Source: Corynebacterium sp. (lineage in GTDB: Bacteria; Actinomycetota; Actinomycetes; Mycobacteriales; Mycobacteriaceae). From it: DNA of 64,000 nt. The translations under genes and the position numbers were made by a program. Below are positions 53,903-62,145 of this stretch, piece after piece. The DNA is taken from the NCBI RefSeq assembly GCF_030532715.1, contig NZ_JAUNKO010000002.1:1-64000 (forward strand), read 5' to 3'. Under the pieces are notes generated by a model, which was not told where the DNA came from, did not search any database, and was given only the letters and a program-made list of their open reading frames with translations. How positions within the stretch are numbered: position 1 is the first letter of the stretch; each line of letters starts with the position of its first letter.

Positions 53903-54401
53903 CGCAGAATTGCCTCAATGATTTCATATGCCGTCTTTTGGATTCCTAATCCTAGCATGTGTGTTTCATTATTGAGCTGGCGTAGCTGCGGAAATGCGGC
54001 ACATAGTCGGGTGCTTCAATGTTGCGGAATGCCCCATTTTCACTTCGAGGAAGAAGTGCACGCAAAATAATCGTGCAATTCGTATTTATCGGCCAAAAGT
54101 CTGGGTGGTAGTTTCGCAAACGGGACTTTGCGAGATGCATATAACGCACCATCAAATTGCGCGTAGTTGAATTTGGTGCGTGTGCATGGTTCGAGCCGCC
54201 GTGTGTGCGCCATCCCTCGTGCCTGTAGCTTTCCGAATATATTGGCGAGCTCGCCCGAGAATGGGGGTGGAAGCACCTGCTTCGCGGCCAACGCCACCAC
54301 GGGCACCATCACCAACCTGAAAAACTCCCCACCACCGGGCCCAGCGTATTAGCTGGCGGCCCTAGTGGTGAGGAGTGTGTGCGTACGCCCTTGGCGGTTA
54401 G
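53903..54401. other. Gene-poor gap before pgi
   Basis: These 500 bases carry the promoter of the unknown membrane protein (minus; TAGGAT within a GGATT-N3-AATCC palindrome at 53940-53952) and one doubtful minus-strand ORF at 54040-54309. Near 54340-54362 there is a GC-rich imperfect hairpin (CCAGC/GCTGG) on the pgi side that may be its terminator, but the T-run is displaced. Confidence 0.45.
54040..54309 (-). CDS. Doubtful small ORF
   Basis: An 89-codon minus-strand reading frame starting at ATG 54309 (MVPVVALAAKQVLPPPF). The frame fits a short hydrophobic start and then a basic, aromatic-containing body (TKFNYAQFDGALYASRKVPFAKLPPRLLADKYELHDYF). I recognise no family, and no good ribosome site is visible. 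It could be a real small gene, a remnant of a longer one or noise. Confidence 0.25.
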   Translation of the reverse strand: MVPVVALAAKQVLPPPFSGELANIFGKLQARGMAHTRRLEPCTRTKFNYAQFDGALYASRKVPFAKLPPRLLADKYELHDYFACTSSSK

Positions 54402-56042
54402 TTACTTGTTTGCGCAGTACCAGGTGATGAGGTGGTCGGTGGAGGAATCGCCGGAGTTCGGCTGTTTTTCACCGGTCACCGCGGGCAGCAGGTCGCCGGC
54501 CTGCTTTTTGCCTAGTTCAACGCCCCACTGGTCAAAGGAGTTGATGTCCCAGATCACGCCTTGCACGAAGGTGATGTGCTCGTACAGTGCGATGAGTGCA
54601 CCGAGGACTGCTGGGGTGAGTTCTTCCGCAAGGATGGTGGTGGATGGACGGTTGCCCGGCATGACTTTGTGGGTGACTAATTCCACGGGTACGCCTTCGC
54701 TGGAGATTTCGGCGGCGGTTTTGCCGAACGCCAGCACCTTCGTCTGGGCAAAGAAGTTGCTCATGAGGAGGTCGTGCATGCTGCCGGTGCCGTTGGCCGT
54801 CGGTAGGTCGGTCTTGGGCCGAGCGAAGCCGATGAAATCGGCTGGAACCATGCGGGTGCCTTGGTGCATGAGCTGGAAAAAGGCGTGCTGGCCGTTCGTT
54901 CCCGGTTCGCCCCAGTAGATTTCTCCGGTGTTGCAGTTGACGGAGGTGCCGTCATGGCGCACGGATTTACCGTTGGACTCCATGGTCAGTTGCTGGAGGT
55001 AGGCAGGGAAGCGGGCTAGGTCTTGGGAGTAGGGGAGCACGGCATGGGTGGCGGCACCGAAAAAGTCGCCGTACCAGACGCCGAGCAAGCCCATGAGCGC
55101 GGGTACGTTTTGGGCTAGGGGCGCGGTGCGGAAGTGCTCATCCATTGCGTGGAAGCCCGAGAGGAAGCGCATGAAATCCATGGGGCCGATGACAGCCATG
55201 AGGGACAAGCCGATCGCGGAGTCCACGGAGTAGCGGCCGCCCACCCAATCCCAGAATCCGAACATGTTGTTGGTGTCGATGCCAAATTCGGATACTTTTT
55301 CGGCGTTGGTGGAGACTGCGACAAAGTGTTTAGCCACGGCGGTTTCGTCGCCGTCGAAAGCCTCCAACAGCCAGCGTTTCGCGGCGTGCGCGTTGGCGAG
55401 CGTTTCTTGCGTGGTAAAGGTTTTTGAGGCGACGACGAAGAGCGTGGACGCGGGGTCTAGGTCTTCCAGTTTTGCCACCATGTCCGCGGGGTCGACGTTT
55501 GAGACGAACCGGGCAGAAATGCCGGCGGTAGCGTAGTGCCGCAGCGCTTGCACGGCCATTGCGGGCCCGAGATCGGAGCCGCCGATACCAATATTGACGA
55601 TCGTCTTGATGGTACGTCCCGTGTGCCCCAACCATTCGCCGGAGCGCAGGGCGTGTGCAAAGTCACGCATGCGGCCCAGAACTTCGTGGACGTCGGCCGC
55701 GACGTCTTGGCCATCAACGGTGAGGTCGCGTTCTACTGGCAGGCGGAGCGCGGTGTGCAGTACCGCTCGATCTTCTGTGTTATTGATGTGCTCGCCATTG
55801 AACATAGCTTCGGTACGTTCCTTGAGGTTCGCGGCCTCGGCGAGCGCGAGCAGAAGCTCGATCGTCTTGTCGTTGACGAGGTTTTTGGAAAGGTCGACGT
55901 GGAGCCCCGCGGCATCGAAAGTAAGTTTGTTTGCGCGGTTAGCGTCGGCGTCGAACAGATTCCGGAGTGTGGTTTCGCTGAGTTCGTTGTGGTGCGCCTC
56001 CAACGCTTTCCACTCTGCAGTAGCGGTAATGTCTGCTGCCAT
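54402..56042 (-). CDS. pgi: Glucose-6-phosphate isomerase
   Basis: A 546-residue glycolytic enzyme that interconverts glucose-6-phosphate and fructose-6-phosphate. Signature regions are [17 protein letters not shown] near 151, [13 protein letters not shown] near 206, [15 protein letters not shown] near 268 and [21 protein letters not shown] near 374 with catalytic Glu and His. The catalytic Lys lies near 513 ([11 protein letters not shown]). AAGGAG precedes the ATG. It is divergent from the aldehyde dehydrogenase gene. The same placement near chorismate mutase and uvrD1 is found in mycobacteria (Rv0946c). Confidence 0.97.
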   Translation of the reverse strand: MAADITATAEWKALEAHHNELSETTLRNLFDADANRANKLTFDAAGLHVDLSKNLVNDKTIELLLALAEAANLKERTEAMFNGEHINNTEDRAVLHTALRLPVERDLTVDGQDVAADVHEVLGRMRDFAHALRSGEWLGHTGRTIKTIVNIGIGGSDLGPAMAVQALRHYATAGISARFVSNVDPADMVAKLEDLDPASTLFVVASKTFTTQETLANAHAAKRWLLEAFDGDETAVAKHFVAVSTNAEKVSEFGIDTNNMFGFWDWVGGRYSVDSAIGLSLMAVIGPMDFMRFLSGFHAMDEHFRTAPLAQNVPALMGLLGVWYGDFFGAATHAVLPYSQDLARFPAYLQQLTMESNGKSVRHDGTSVNCNTGEIYWGEPGTNGQHAFFQLMHQGTRMVPADFIGFARPKTDLPTANGTGSMHDLLMSNFFAQTKVLAFGKTAAEISSEGVPVELVTHKVMPGNRPSTTILAEELTPAVLGALIALYEHITFVQGVIWDINSFDQWGVELGKKQAGDLLPAVTGEKQPNSGDSSTDHLITWYCANK

Positions 56043-56120
56043 GCTCTCTCCTTGGGTGGGGATTTATTATTGGCACTATCTCCTACCCACAGTAGTCCGA
56101 GAGCATCTACTGTGGGGGTC

Positions 56121-57602
56121 ATGGTAGACCCTTCCCAAATCCACTCTTTGATTGCTTCCACGCCCAAAGATTTGTTCCTCGCCGGGCGATGGTCGGCGGC
56201 TTCGGACGGCGGCACTTTGGAGGTGCAGAACCCGGCGACGGGCGACACGTTAGCCCAGGTAGCCTCCGCGAGTAGCGAAGACGCGCAAGCTGCGCTCCGA
56301 GCCGCGCTCGACGTGCAGAAAGATTGGGCGAATACTCCGGCTCGTGAGCGCTCAGAAATTCTCTATCGTACGTTCGAGTTGATTCATGCGCATGCGGAAG
56401 ATTTAGCATTGTTGCAAACCCTCGAACTGGGGCGCGCGTTGCCGGATTCGCGGGCCGAAGTGTCTTATGGCGCCGAGTTTTTCCGTTGGTTTGCGGAAGA
56501 GGCGGTACGTATTCGTGGCGATTACCGGCTGAACCCTGCGGGCACAGCTCGCATACTAGTGCGACAAGAACCGGTGGGGCCGGTGTTGGCGATCACCCCG
56601 TGGAATTTTCCGCTCGCCATGGGGACACGCAAGCTGGGCCCAGCGTTAGCCGCGGGCTGCACGGTGATTGTGAAGCCCGCCTCCAAGACCCCGCTGACCA
56701 TGCTTTATTTGGCTCGATTGCTGAAGGAGGCTGGGCTTCCGGACGGTGTGGTGAGTGTGCTCCCCAGCGCTCGCGCGAGTCGCATTTCCGCGCTGCTCGA
56801 CGCCCCTGGCATCCGCAAACTTACCTTCACCGGCTCTTCAACGGTAGGGCAAAAGCTTGCGATGAAAGCGGCGAAACACTCGCTGCGGGTGAGTTTAGAG
56901 ATGGGTGGAAACGCGCCGTATATTGTGCTGCCTGGGGCGGATGTGGATTTGGCTGCCCGCGAAATAGCCGTGGCAAAGATGCGCGGCGCGGGACAAGTGT
57001 GCATCGCTGCTAATCGATTCCTTATTCACTCGTCCGTTGCGGAGGAATTCGTACAAAAAGTGGCAGCCGAAATGGCGAGTTTTAAGCTCGGACCTGGGTG
57101 GGAGGAGGGGGTGACATTCGGGCCGCTTTCCGGTGCTGATCAGGTGGAGACGGTACGTACCCTCGTCGATGATGCGGTGGCTCGCGGCGCGCGGCTTATT
57201 TGGGCCGGCCCCACCCCACAATTCGGACCTGAATTCGAAGGCGGCGCCTGGTATCCAGGTGCGGTGTTGATGAGTGCGCCGGACTCGTCGCCCATTCACC
57301 GCGATGAAATCTTTGGCCCGGTGGTGAGTGTCACCACCTTTGATGATGTGGACCAAGCCATCGCTCGCGCAAATAGCTCCCCGTTTGGCCTCGCGGCGTA
57401 CGTGTTTGGCCCGCCAAACACTGCGTTAAAGGTTGCGGAATCCCTCGAAGTGGGCATGGTTGCCATCAATCGTGGCGCGCTCTCGGACCCCGCAGCCCCC
57501 TTCGGCGGGGTTAAGGAATCCGGGCTCGGCCGCGAGGGCGGATTCGAAGGCATCCACGAATTCTTGGAACCGAAGTTTATCGCTCTGCCACTGGATGAGT
57601 AG
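56121..57602 (+). CDS. gabD: Succinate-semialdehyde dehydrogenase-like NAD(P) aldehyde dehydrogenase
   Basis: A 493-residue aldehyde dehydrogenase. Conserved elements are PVGPVLAITPWNFPLAMGTRKLGPALAAGCTVIVKPAS near 150-190, FTGSSTVGQ near 238 and Glu in LEMGGNAP near 260. The catalytic Cys in RGAGQVCIAANRF is near 296, and EIFGPVVSVTTF is near 400. It resembles the GabD group, which oxidises succinate semialdehyde to succinate, but related substrates cannot be excluded. The GTG/ATG region at 56112-56121 leaves a small start ambiguity; I use ATG 56121. The stop is one base from the convergent hypothetical gene. Confidence 0.9.
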   Translation: MVDPSQIHSLIASTPKDLFLAGRWSAASDGGTLEVQNPATGDTLAQVASASSEDAQAALRAALDVQKDWANTPARERSEILYRTFELIHAHAEDLALLQTLELGRALPDSRAEVSYGAEFFRWFAEEAVRIRGDYRLNPAGTARILVRQEPVGPVLAITPWNFPLAMGTRKLGPALAAGCTVIVKPASKTPLTMLYLARLLKEAGLPDGVVSVLPSARASRISALLDAPGIRKLTFTGSSTVGQKLAMKAAKHSLRVSLEMGGNAPYIVLPGADVDLAAREIAVAKMRGAGQVCIAANRFLIHSSVAEEFVQKVAAEMASFKLGPGWEEGVTFGPLSGADQVETVRTLVDDAVARGARLIWAGPTPQFGPEFEGGAWYPGAVLMSAPDSSPIHRDEIFGPVVSVTTFDDVDQAIARANSSPFGLAAYVFGPPNTALKVAESLEVGMVAINRGALSDPAAPFGGVKESGLGREGGFEGIHEFLEPKFIALPLDE

Positions 57603-57603
57603 G

Positions 57604-58215
57604 TTACTTCTCAGAATCGTCTGGGAAATGGAAGTACAGTATTTTGCTCCACGTTCCGAACCCTAAGGAGTAGAAGAGTTCCTGGGCGGAACCGTGTTCA
57701 TCAAAGTCACCAGATTCCCAAATATCCAGGATGCTGGTGGTGCGATCTTCGGCGGCGATGGTGTCGCGAAACGTTGCCTCCGCGCGGGCGCTGAAGTCGC
57801 TGAAGCTGTCGGCGACGAGGGAGTACACTTCGAACGGTTCCATCCAAAAGTGAGTGCATCCGGCGAACCGTTCGTCGAGCAATTCATTGCGTGTGCTGGC
57901 GAATTCTTCTGCGACGGAATCTTCAGGTAGGTGCAGGTTTTTGCTGTTGACCTCGGCGAAGCGTTCCATGAAGCGAAAGAGTGCTTCCCGCCCGGCAGTG
58001 AAGGAGGCGCGGATTGCCAGCGGGCTTAAGGTTTCGCCGGTTTCCTCATCGGTGGCGGTATCGTCCACGATTTTCGAGGGGACACGTTCGGTATTGATGC
58101 TGCACAGGAGCTGGTATGCCAACGGGACGTCGCTTGCGCATTCCGCTACGTCGATGAGCTGTGTGGTGCCGTCTTCACGGGGACGTTCTGCGTACAGGTA
58201 CGTGCGGTTCGCCAT
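57604..58215 (-). CDS. Conserved hypothetical protein
   Basis: A 203-residue acidic cytosolic protein. The N-terminus MANRTYLYAERPREDG and tail FYSLGFGTWSKILYFHFPDDSEK are distinctive, but I cannot name a family with confidence. It is rich in Asp, Glu and aromatic residues and is predicted to be mixed alpha/beta, without signal or membrane segments. The start codon has GGCCCTCAC upstream and no strong ribosome site. It is a single minus-strand gene, convergent with gabD. Confidence 0.7.
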   Translation of the reverse strand: MANRTYLYAERPREDGTTQLIDVAECASDVPLAYQLLCSINTERVPSKIVDDTATDEETGETLSPLAIRASFTAGREALFRFMERFAEVNSKNLHLPEDSVAEEFASTRNELLDERFAGCTHFWMEPFEVYSLVADSFSDFSARAEATFRDTIAAEDRTTSILDIWESGDFDEHGSAQELFYSLGFGTWSKILYFHFPDDSEK

Positions 58216-58337
58216 TGTGAGGGCCTTCCGGTCTGGACATTAGGGAAGCATACGGAGAGCTGAAAAAAGAATAAGCCGTCCGAGCCTCAAGGGTAGCAAC
58301 TTCAGTGGCGTCGCGTGGCTGCTGTTTCCGCGGCTGG

Positions 58338-58664
58338 TTATCCTAACCGGCCGCGCCCCAGGCGCAAAAGCACGTTCGCAAGGGCGGGGCCTTCGGGTCC
58401 GAGTTCTTCCCGGAATTGGTTAATGATCGCCACTTCTCGTGTGTGCACGAGCCGGGTGCCGCCGGAACCCATGCGGGTTTTCCCGATTGCTTGGGAGATT
58501 TCGGTGCGGCGTTTCACCGCGTCGAGGATCACCCGATCCAGGCGGTTGATTTCCTCTCGGTATTGTTGGATTTCCGCGTCAGACAGCGGATCGTCGGTGC
58601 CGCTGGGGGTGCGGATTTCAAAGTTGTGCTCAGCCGAGGTGTGCATGTCGGTCATACCGAACAT
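58338..58664 (-). CDS. AroQ-type chorismate mutase
   Basis: A small all-helical enzyme of 108 residues, or 105 if the ATG at 58655 is used. It converts chorismate to prephenate, the branch point to Phe and Tyr. Features are EINRLDRVILDAVKRRTEISQAIGKTRM near 39-65 with the active-site Arg and Lys, and GTRLVHTREVAIINQFREELG. The C-terminal LLRLGRGRLG resembles the tail through which mycobacterial and corynebacterial mutases dock on DAHP synthase for activation. It is divergent from pcrA, as in M. tuberculosis Rv0948c/Rv0949. Confidence 0.93.
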   Translation of the reverse strand: MFGMTDMHTSAEHNFEIRTPSGTDDPLSDAEIQQYREEINRLDRVILDAVKRRTEISQAIGKTRMGSGGTRLVHTREVAIINQFREELGPEGPALANVLLRLGRGRLG

Positions 58665-58699
58665 TTTGCCACGTCCCGGTGGGGTAGTTTGGAACCATT

Positions 58700-61102
58700 A
58701 TGACGAAATATGAAAGCTCCCCTTTTCCCTCCACGTCGAATCGTTTTCCCAGCGCAGCGCCTGCTTCTTTGCCCGCCCAGCAGCAGCCGGATCGGGCGGA
58801 GGCATTGGTAGCGGGGTTAAACCCTCAGCAGCGGGCGGCGGTGGAGCATGTTGGCGCGCCGTTGTTGATTGTGGCGGGCGCGGGCTCGGGCAAGACGGCC
58901 GTGCTTACCCGCAGGATCGCGTACCTGCTGGGCTGCCGCGGTGTGCATCCAAGCCAGGTGTTGGCGATTACTTTTACTAATAAGGCCGCCGCGGAAATGC
59001 GGGAGCGGGTGGCGGACTTGGTCGGCCCGGTTGCGGACCGCATGTGGGTATCCACGTTCCACTCGATGTGTGTGCGTATCCTGCGCCAGCAGGCAACGCT
59101 CGTTTCGGGCCTGAATACGAACTTCACCATTTATGATTCGGATGATTCGAAGCGCCTGCTGAGTGCCATTATTAAGGATCTTGAGATTGATTCCCGTAAG
59201 TTCACCGCGCGCGCTTTGGCCGCCGCTATTTCGAATTGCAAAAACGAGTTGATTTCGCCTGCCCAGGCGTTGGCGGAGGCGGAGCAGACGAAGAACCCGT
59301 GGGAGCTGACGGTGGCGCGGGTGTTCGAGGTGTATCAGCAGCGATTGCGTCGCGCCAACGCGGTGGATTTCGACGATTTGATCGGGGAAGTCGTTGGCAT
59401 TTTGACGCAGCACCCGGAGGTTGCGGAGTATTACCGTCGTCGGTTCCGCCACGTGTTGGTGGACGAGTATCAAGACACTAACCATGCCCAGTACATGCTG
59501 CTTGCGGCGTTGGTAGGTACCGCGGAGGGGAGTGTTCCGCCGAGTGAATTGTGCGTGGTTGGCGACGCCGACCAATCGATCTATGCGTTCCGCGGCGCCA
59601 CCATTCGCAACATTGAGGAGTTCGAACGCGATTACCCGCAGGCGCACACCATTGTGTTGGAACAGAATTACCGTTCCACGCAGACGATTTTGTCGGCGGC
59701 GAACGCGGTGATTGCGCAGAACCAAGGCCGCCGCGAAAAGAAGTTATGGACGGCGCTTGGCGAGGGCGAGCCGGTCATCGGATATGTTGCAGACAATGAG
59801 CACGACGAGGCGCAGTTTATTGCCGCGGAGATTGATGCTCTGGTGGATCAGGGGGGTTCCTTCAGCGATATCGCGATTATGTACCGCACGAATAATTCTT
59901 CCCGCGCTCTCGAGGACGTCTTTATTCGAACGGGTATTCCATACAAGGTGGTTGGTGGCACTCGCTTCTATGAGCGCAAGGAAATTCGGGATATTGTCGC
60001 CTATTTGCGTGTATTAGATAACCCGGACGATTCGGTGTCGCTGCAGCGGATTGTGAACACCCCTCGCCGCGGCATCGGGGACCGCGCTCAAGCGGCCGTG
60101 AGTTTGCACGCGCAACAACACGGGATCAGTTTTGGCCAGGCGCTTGTCGACGCCGCGTCCGGCCCCATCGACCTGCTCAACCCGCGCAGCCGCAACGCGA
60201 TCCTAAGGTTTGTCGAAATGATGGATGGTTTACGTGCCACGGTTACGGAGGTGACTGATGCGGAGACCGGCTTGGTGGATATCGGGGCGGTGGTGTCTGC
60301 GGTGCTTGATGTCACCGGATATCGGGAGGGTTTGGAAAAATCCAACGACCCGCAGGACGGCGCCCGGCTGGACAACCTCAACGAGTTGGTGTCGGTGGCC
60401 CGTGAATTTGCCTCAGACGCCTCGAATCGCCTCGCCTATGAGGAAGATAGCGACGGTGCTCCCGCGGGCCTCCAGGCATTCCTGGAGCGGGTTTCGTTGG
60501 TTGCTGACGCGGATCAGCTGCCCGAGGAAGGGCAGGGCGTCGTCACGCTGATGACGTTGCATACGGCGAAGGGCCTAGAATTCCCCGTTGTGTTCCTCAC
60601 GGGTTGGGAAGATGGGCAATTTCCGCATGTGCGCGCTTTGGGGGAGCCTCAAGAGCTTGCGGAAGAACGCAGGCTAGCCTATGTGGGCATCACGAGGGCG
60701 CGGCAACGCCTTTACCTAACACGAGCCTTATTGCGCAGCTCATGGGGCGATTCAGTGGCAAATCCAGCGTCGCGCTTTCTCCAAGAAATCCCTGAGGAAT
60801 TGGTGCACTGGAGGCGTGAGGAACCCCAATACCAGGCTTCCCATGACACGGATTGGGCGCCACTTGATTGGGGTGCGGCGTCGTACCGGCAGCCGAAACC
60901 GCGAGTGCGCAAAGCCGAACGGCACAGCAAGAACCAATTGGTGCTCAATGCTGGGGACCGCGTTAACCACGAAAAATACGGCCTTGGCACCGTCCTTGAG
61001 GCGCATCGCGGCGCGCCAGCAGACACGGTGGTGATCGACTTCGGCTCGGCGGGTACAGTACGCCTCATGCTTATCGGGGGATTACCCATGGAAAAGCTGT
61101 AG
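58700..61102 (+). CDS. pcrA: UvrD/PcrA-type DNA helicase
   Basis: A superfamily 1A 3'-to-5' helicase of 800 residues for nucleotide-excision repair and replication restart. The motifs run in order: Q motif LNPQQRAAVEH near 41, Walker A VAGAGSGKTAVLTRR near 59, TFTNKAAAEMRERV, DEYQDTN near 253, QNYRSTQ near 322, LMTLHTAKGLEFPVVFLTGWEDG near 616 and YVGITRARQRLY near 656. The C-terminal 110 residues end with the Tudor-like RNA-polymerase-binding module (NAGDRVNHEKYGLGTVLEAH). TAGTTT ends 9 bases before the ATG, so the leader is short or absent. Confidence 0.96.
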   Translation: MTKYESSPFPSTSNRFPSAAPASLPAQQQPDRAEALVAGLNPQQRAAVEHVGAPLLIVAGAGSGKTAVLTRRIAYLLGCRGVHPSQVLAITFTNKAAAEMRERVADLVGPVADRMWVSTFHSMCVRILRQQATLVSGLNTNFTIYDSDDSKRLLSAIIKDLEIDSRKFTARALAAAISNCKNELISPAQALAEAEQTKNPWELTVARVFEVYQQRLRRANAVDFDDLIGEVVGILTQHPEVAEYYRRRFRHVLVDEYQDTNHAQYMLLAALVGTAEGSVPPSELCVVGDADQSIYAFRGATIRNIEEFERDYPQAHTIVLEQNYRSTQTILSAANAVIAQNQGRREKKLWTALGEGEPVIGYVADNEHDEAQFIAAEIDALVDQGGSFSDIAIMYRTNNSSRALEDVFIRTGIPYKVVGGTRFYERKEIRDIVAYLRVLDNPDDSVSLQRIVNTPRRGIGDRAQAAVSLHAQQHGISFGQALVDAASGPIDLLNPRSRNAILRFVEMMDGLRATVTEVTDAETGLVDIGAVVSAVLDVTGYREGLEKSNDPQDGARLDNLNELVSVAREFASDASNRLAYEEDSDGAPAGLQAFLERVSLVADADQLPEEGQGVVTLMTLHTAKGLEFPVVFLTGWEDGQFPHVRALGEPQELAEERRLAYVGITRARQRLYLTRALLRSSWGDSVANPASRFLQEIPEELVHWRREEPQYQASHDTDWAPLDWGAASYRQPKPRVRKAERHSKNQLVLNAGDRVNHEKYGLGTVLEAHRGAPADTVVIDFGSAGTVRLMLIGGLPMEKL

Positions 61103-61192
61103 CCAAGCCGCACGGAAGGCGCCGCAGGTGGCGGCAACCCTCAACGACCTCCGCCGCCTCAATGACGGGGAGGTCTGAAGTAAAGAGCAGGC

Positions 61193-61924
61193 TTAGACGT
61201 TGATGCCACGTGCCGCAAGCCACGGCACAGGGTCAACAGCGTTTTGCCCGTCGGGGTGAATCTCAAAGTGCAGGTGCGGGCCGGTGGAGAAACCACGGTT
61301 GCCCATGCCTGCAATCTTCTGGCCAGCGACAACGCGCTCGCCGACGGAAACGTCCAAGGTTTCCATGTGGCCATACACAGAAATGGCGCCGTCATCGTGG
61401 CGAATCCGGATCCACTGGCCGTACCCGGAGGCCGGGCCGGAGTCGATCACGGTGCCATCCATGACGGCGTTGATTGGGGTGCCCACCGCGTTCGCAATGT
61501 CGATCCCGTTGTGGAAGGTTCCCCAACGAGGGCCGAACGGCGAGGTGAAGGAGCCCGAAGCTGGGCTTGCGGCCTGGGGTGCGCGGGCCGCTTGGTCGGC
61601 AGCCGCGCGCTCAGCGTTGAACTGAACGGCCTTGTTGAGCTGATCCGCGAGGTTTGCAACCGGCTTAAACTCTGCGATAGCCAGAATCTGAGGCGCTGCC
61701 TCGCCGGCCCCGAGGGCGGTATCCGCGGTGAGTTGGTACTCAGGCGTTTGGGTTACCGTATCCGGTTGCGTGGCGTGAGCTGCTGCAGCACCGCCAACAC
61801 CTGCGGTGGAGACTGCGCCGGTCGCCATCGCGACCATCGCGACCCGGCTCTTAGTGCCGGTAGATACGATCTGCTTGCGGTGTGCACCGCCAGACCGACC
61901 CGACCGCCGATGAGTCGTGTTCAT
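61193..61924 (-). CDS. Secreted M23-family metalloendopeptidase
   Basis: A 243-residue exported peptidoglycan hydrolase. The signal segment is near residues 26-51. A helical linker follows, and the M23 (LytM) domain occupies residues 130-243, with the zinc ligands in FHNGIDIA (His, Asp) and GPHLHFEIH. The H-x-H catalytic motif is intact, so the enzyme should be active. It cleaves peptide cross-bridges. The ribosome site GGGAGAA precedes the ATG. A tandem GTTATC/GTTACT repeat upstream may be the site of a wall-stress regulator. The homologue Rv0950c sits in the same position in mycobacteria. Confidence 0.93.
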   Translation of the reverse strand: MNTTHRRSGRSGGAHRKQIVSTGTKSRVAMVAMATGAVSTAGVGGAAAAHATQPDTVTQTPEYQLTADTALGAGEAAPQILAIAEFKPVANLADQLNKAVQFNAERAAADQAARAPQAASPASGSFTSPFGPRWGTFHNGIDIANAVGTPINAVMDGTVIDSGPASGYGQWIRIRHDDGAISVYGHMETLDVSVGERVVAGQKIAGMGNRGFSTGPHLHFEIHPDGQNAVDPVPWLAARGINV

Positions 61925-62028
61925 CTAGATTTCTCCCTGTCGCATGAGCCACAATCGCAATTTGTGACCATTCCGTTACTAACAGATTTCGATGATAACG
62001 GTTCGGTAGACTACGAGCAACCCAGAGG

Positions 62029-62042
62029 GTTATCAAAGTTAC
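62029..62042. promoter_or_regulatory. Tandem GTTA-type repeat upstream of the M23 gene
   Basis: GTTATC-AAA-GTTAC, two half-sites with a 9-base period, 105-118 bases from the M23 start and about 104-117 from the DUF6350 start. Such direct repeats recall MtrA-type sites, which control wall hydrolase genes in corynebacteria. This is an inference from the motif only. Confidence 0.3.
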
Positions 62043-62145
62043 TGATGTGACTAGCGGCGCATAATTTAACTGGATTTCAGGTGGCTTGGGGGTGTTGGGG
62101 GTGGGTCCCCCAGATCGTCCCTAGATAGTGGCAAAGTAAGCATCG

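Noticed and set aside
55536..56120. Long N-terminal extension of the aldehyde dehydrogenase frame
   Set aside because: It runs antisense through pgi. Family similarity begins only after the ATG at 56121.
61103..61192. GC-rich hairpin (GGTGGCGG/CCGCCGCC) after pcrA as a terminator
   Set aside because: The stem is interrupted, the loop is long and no T-run follows on either strand.
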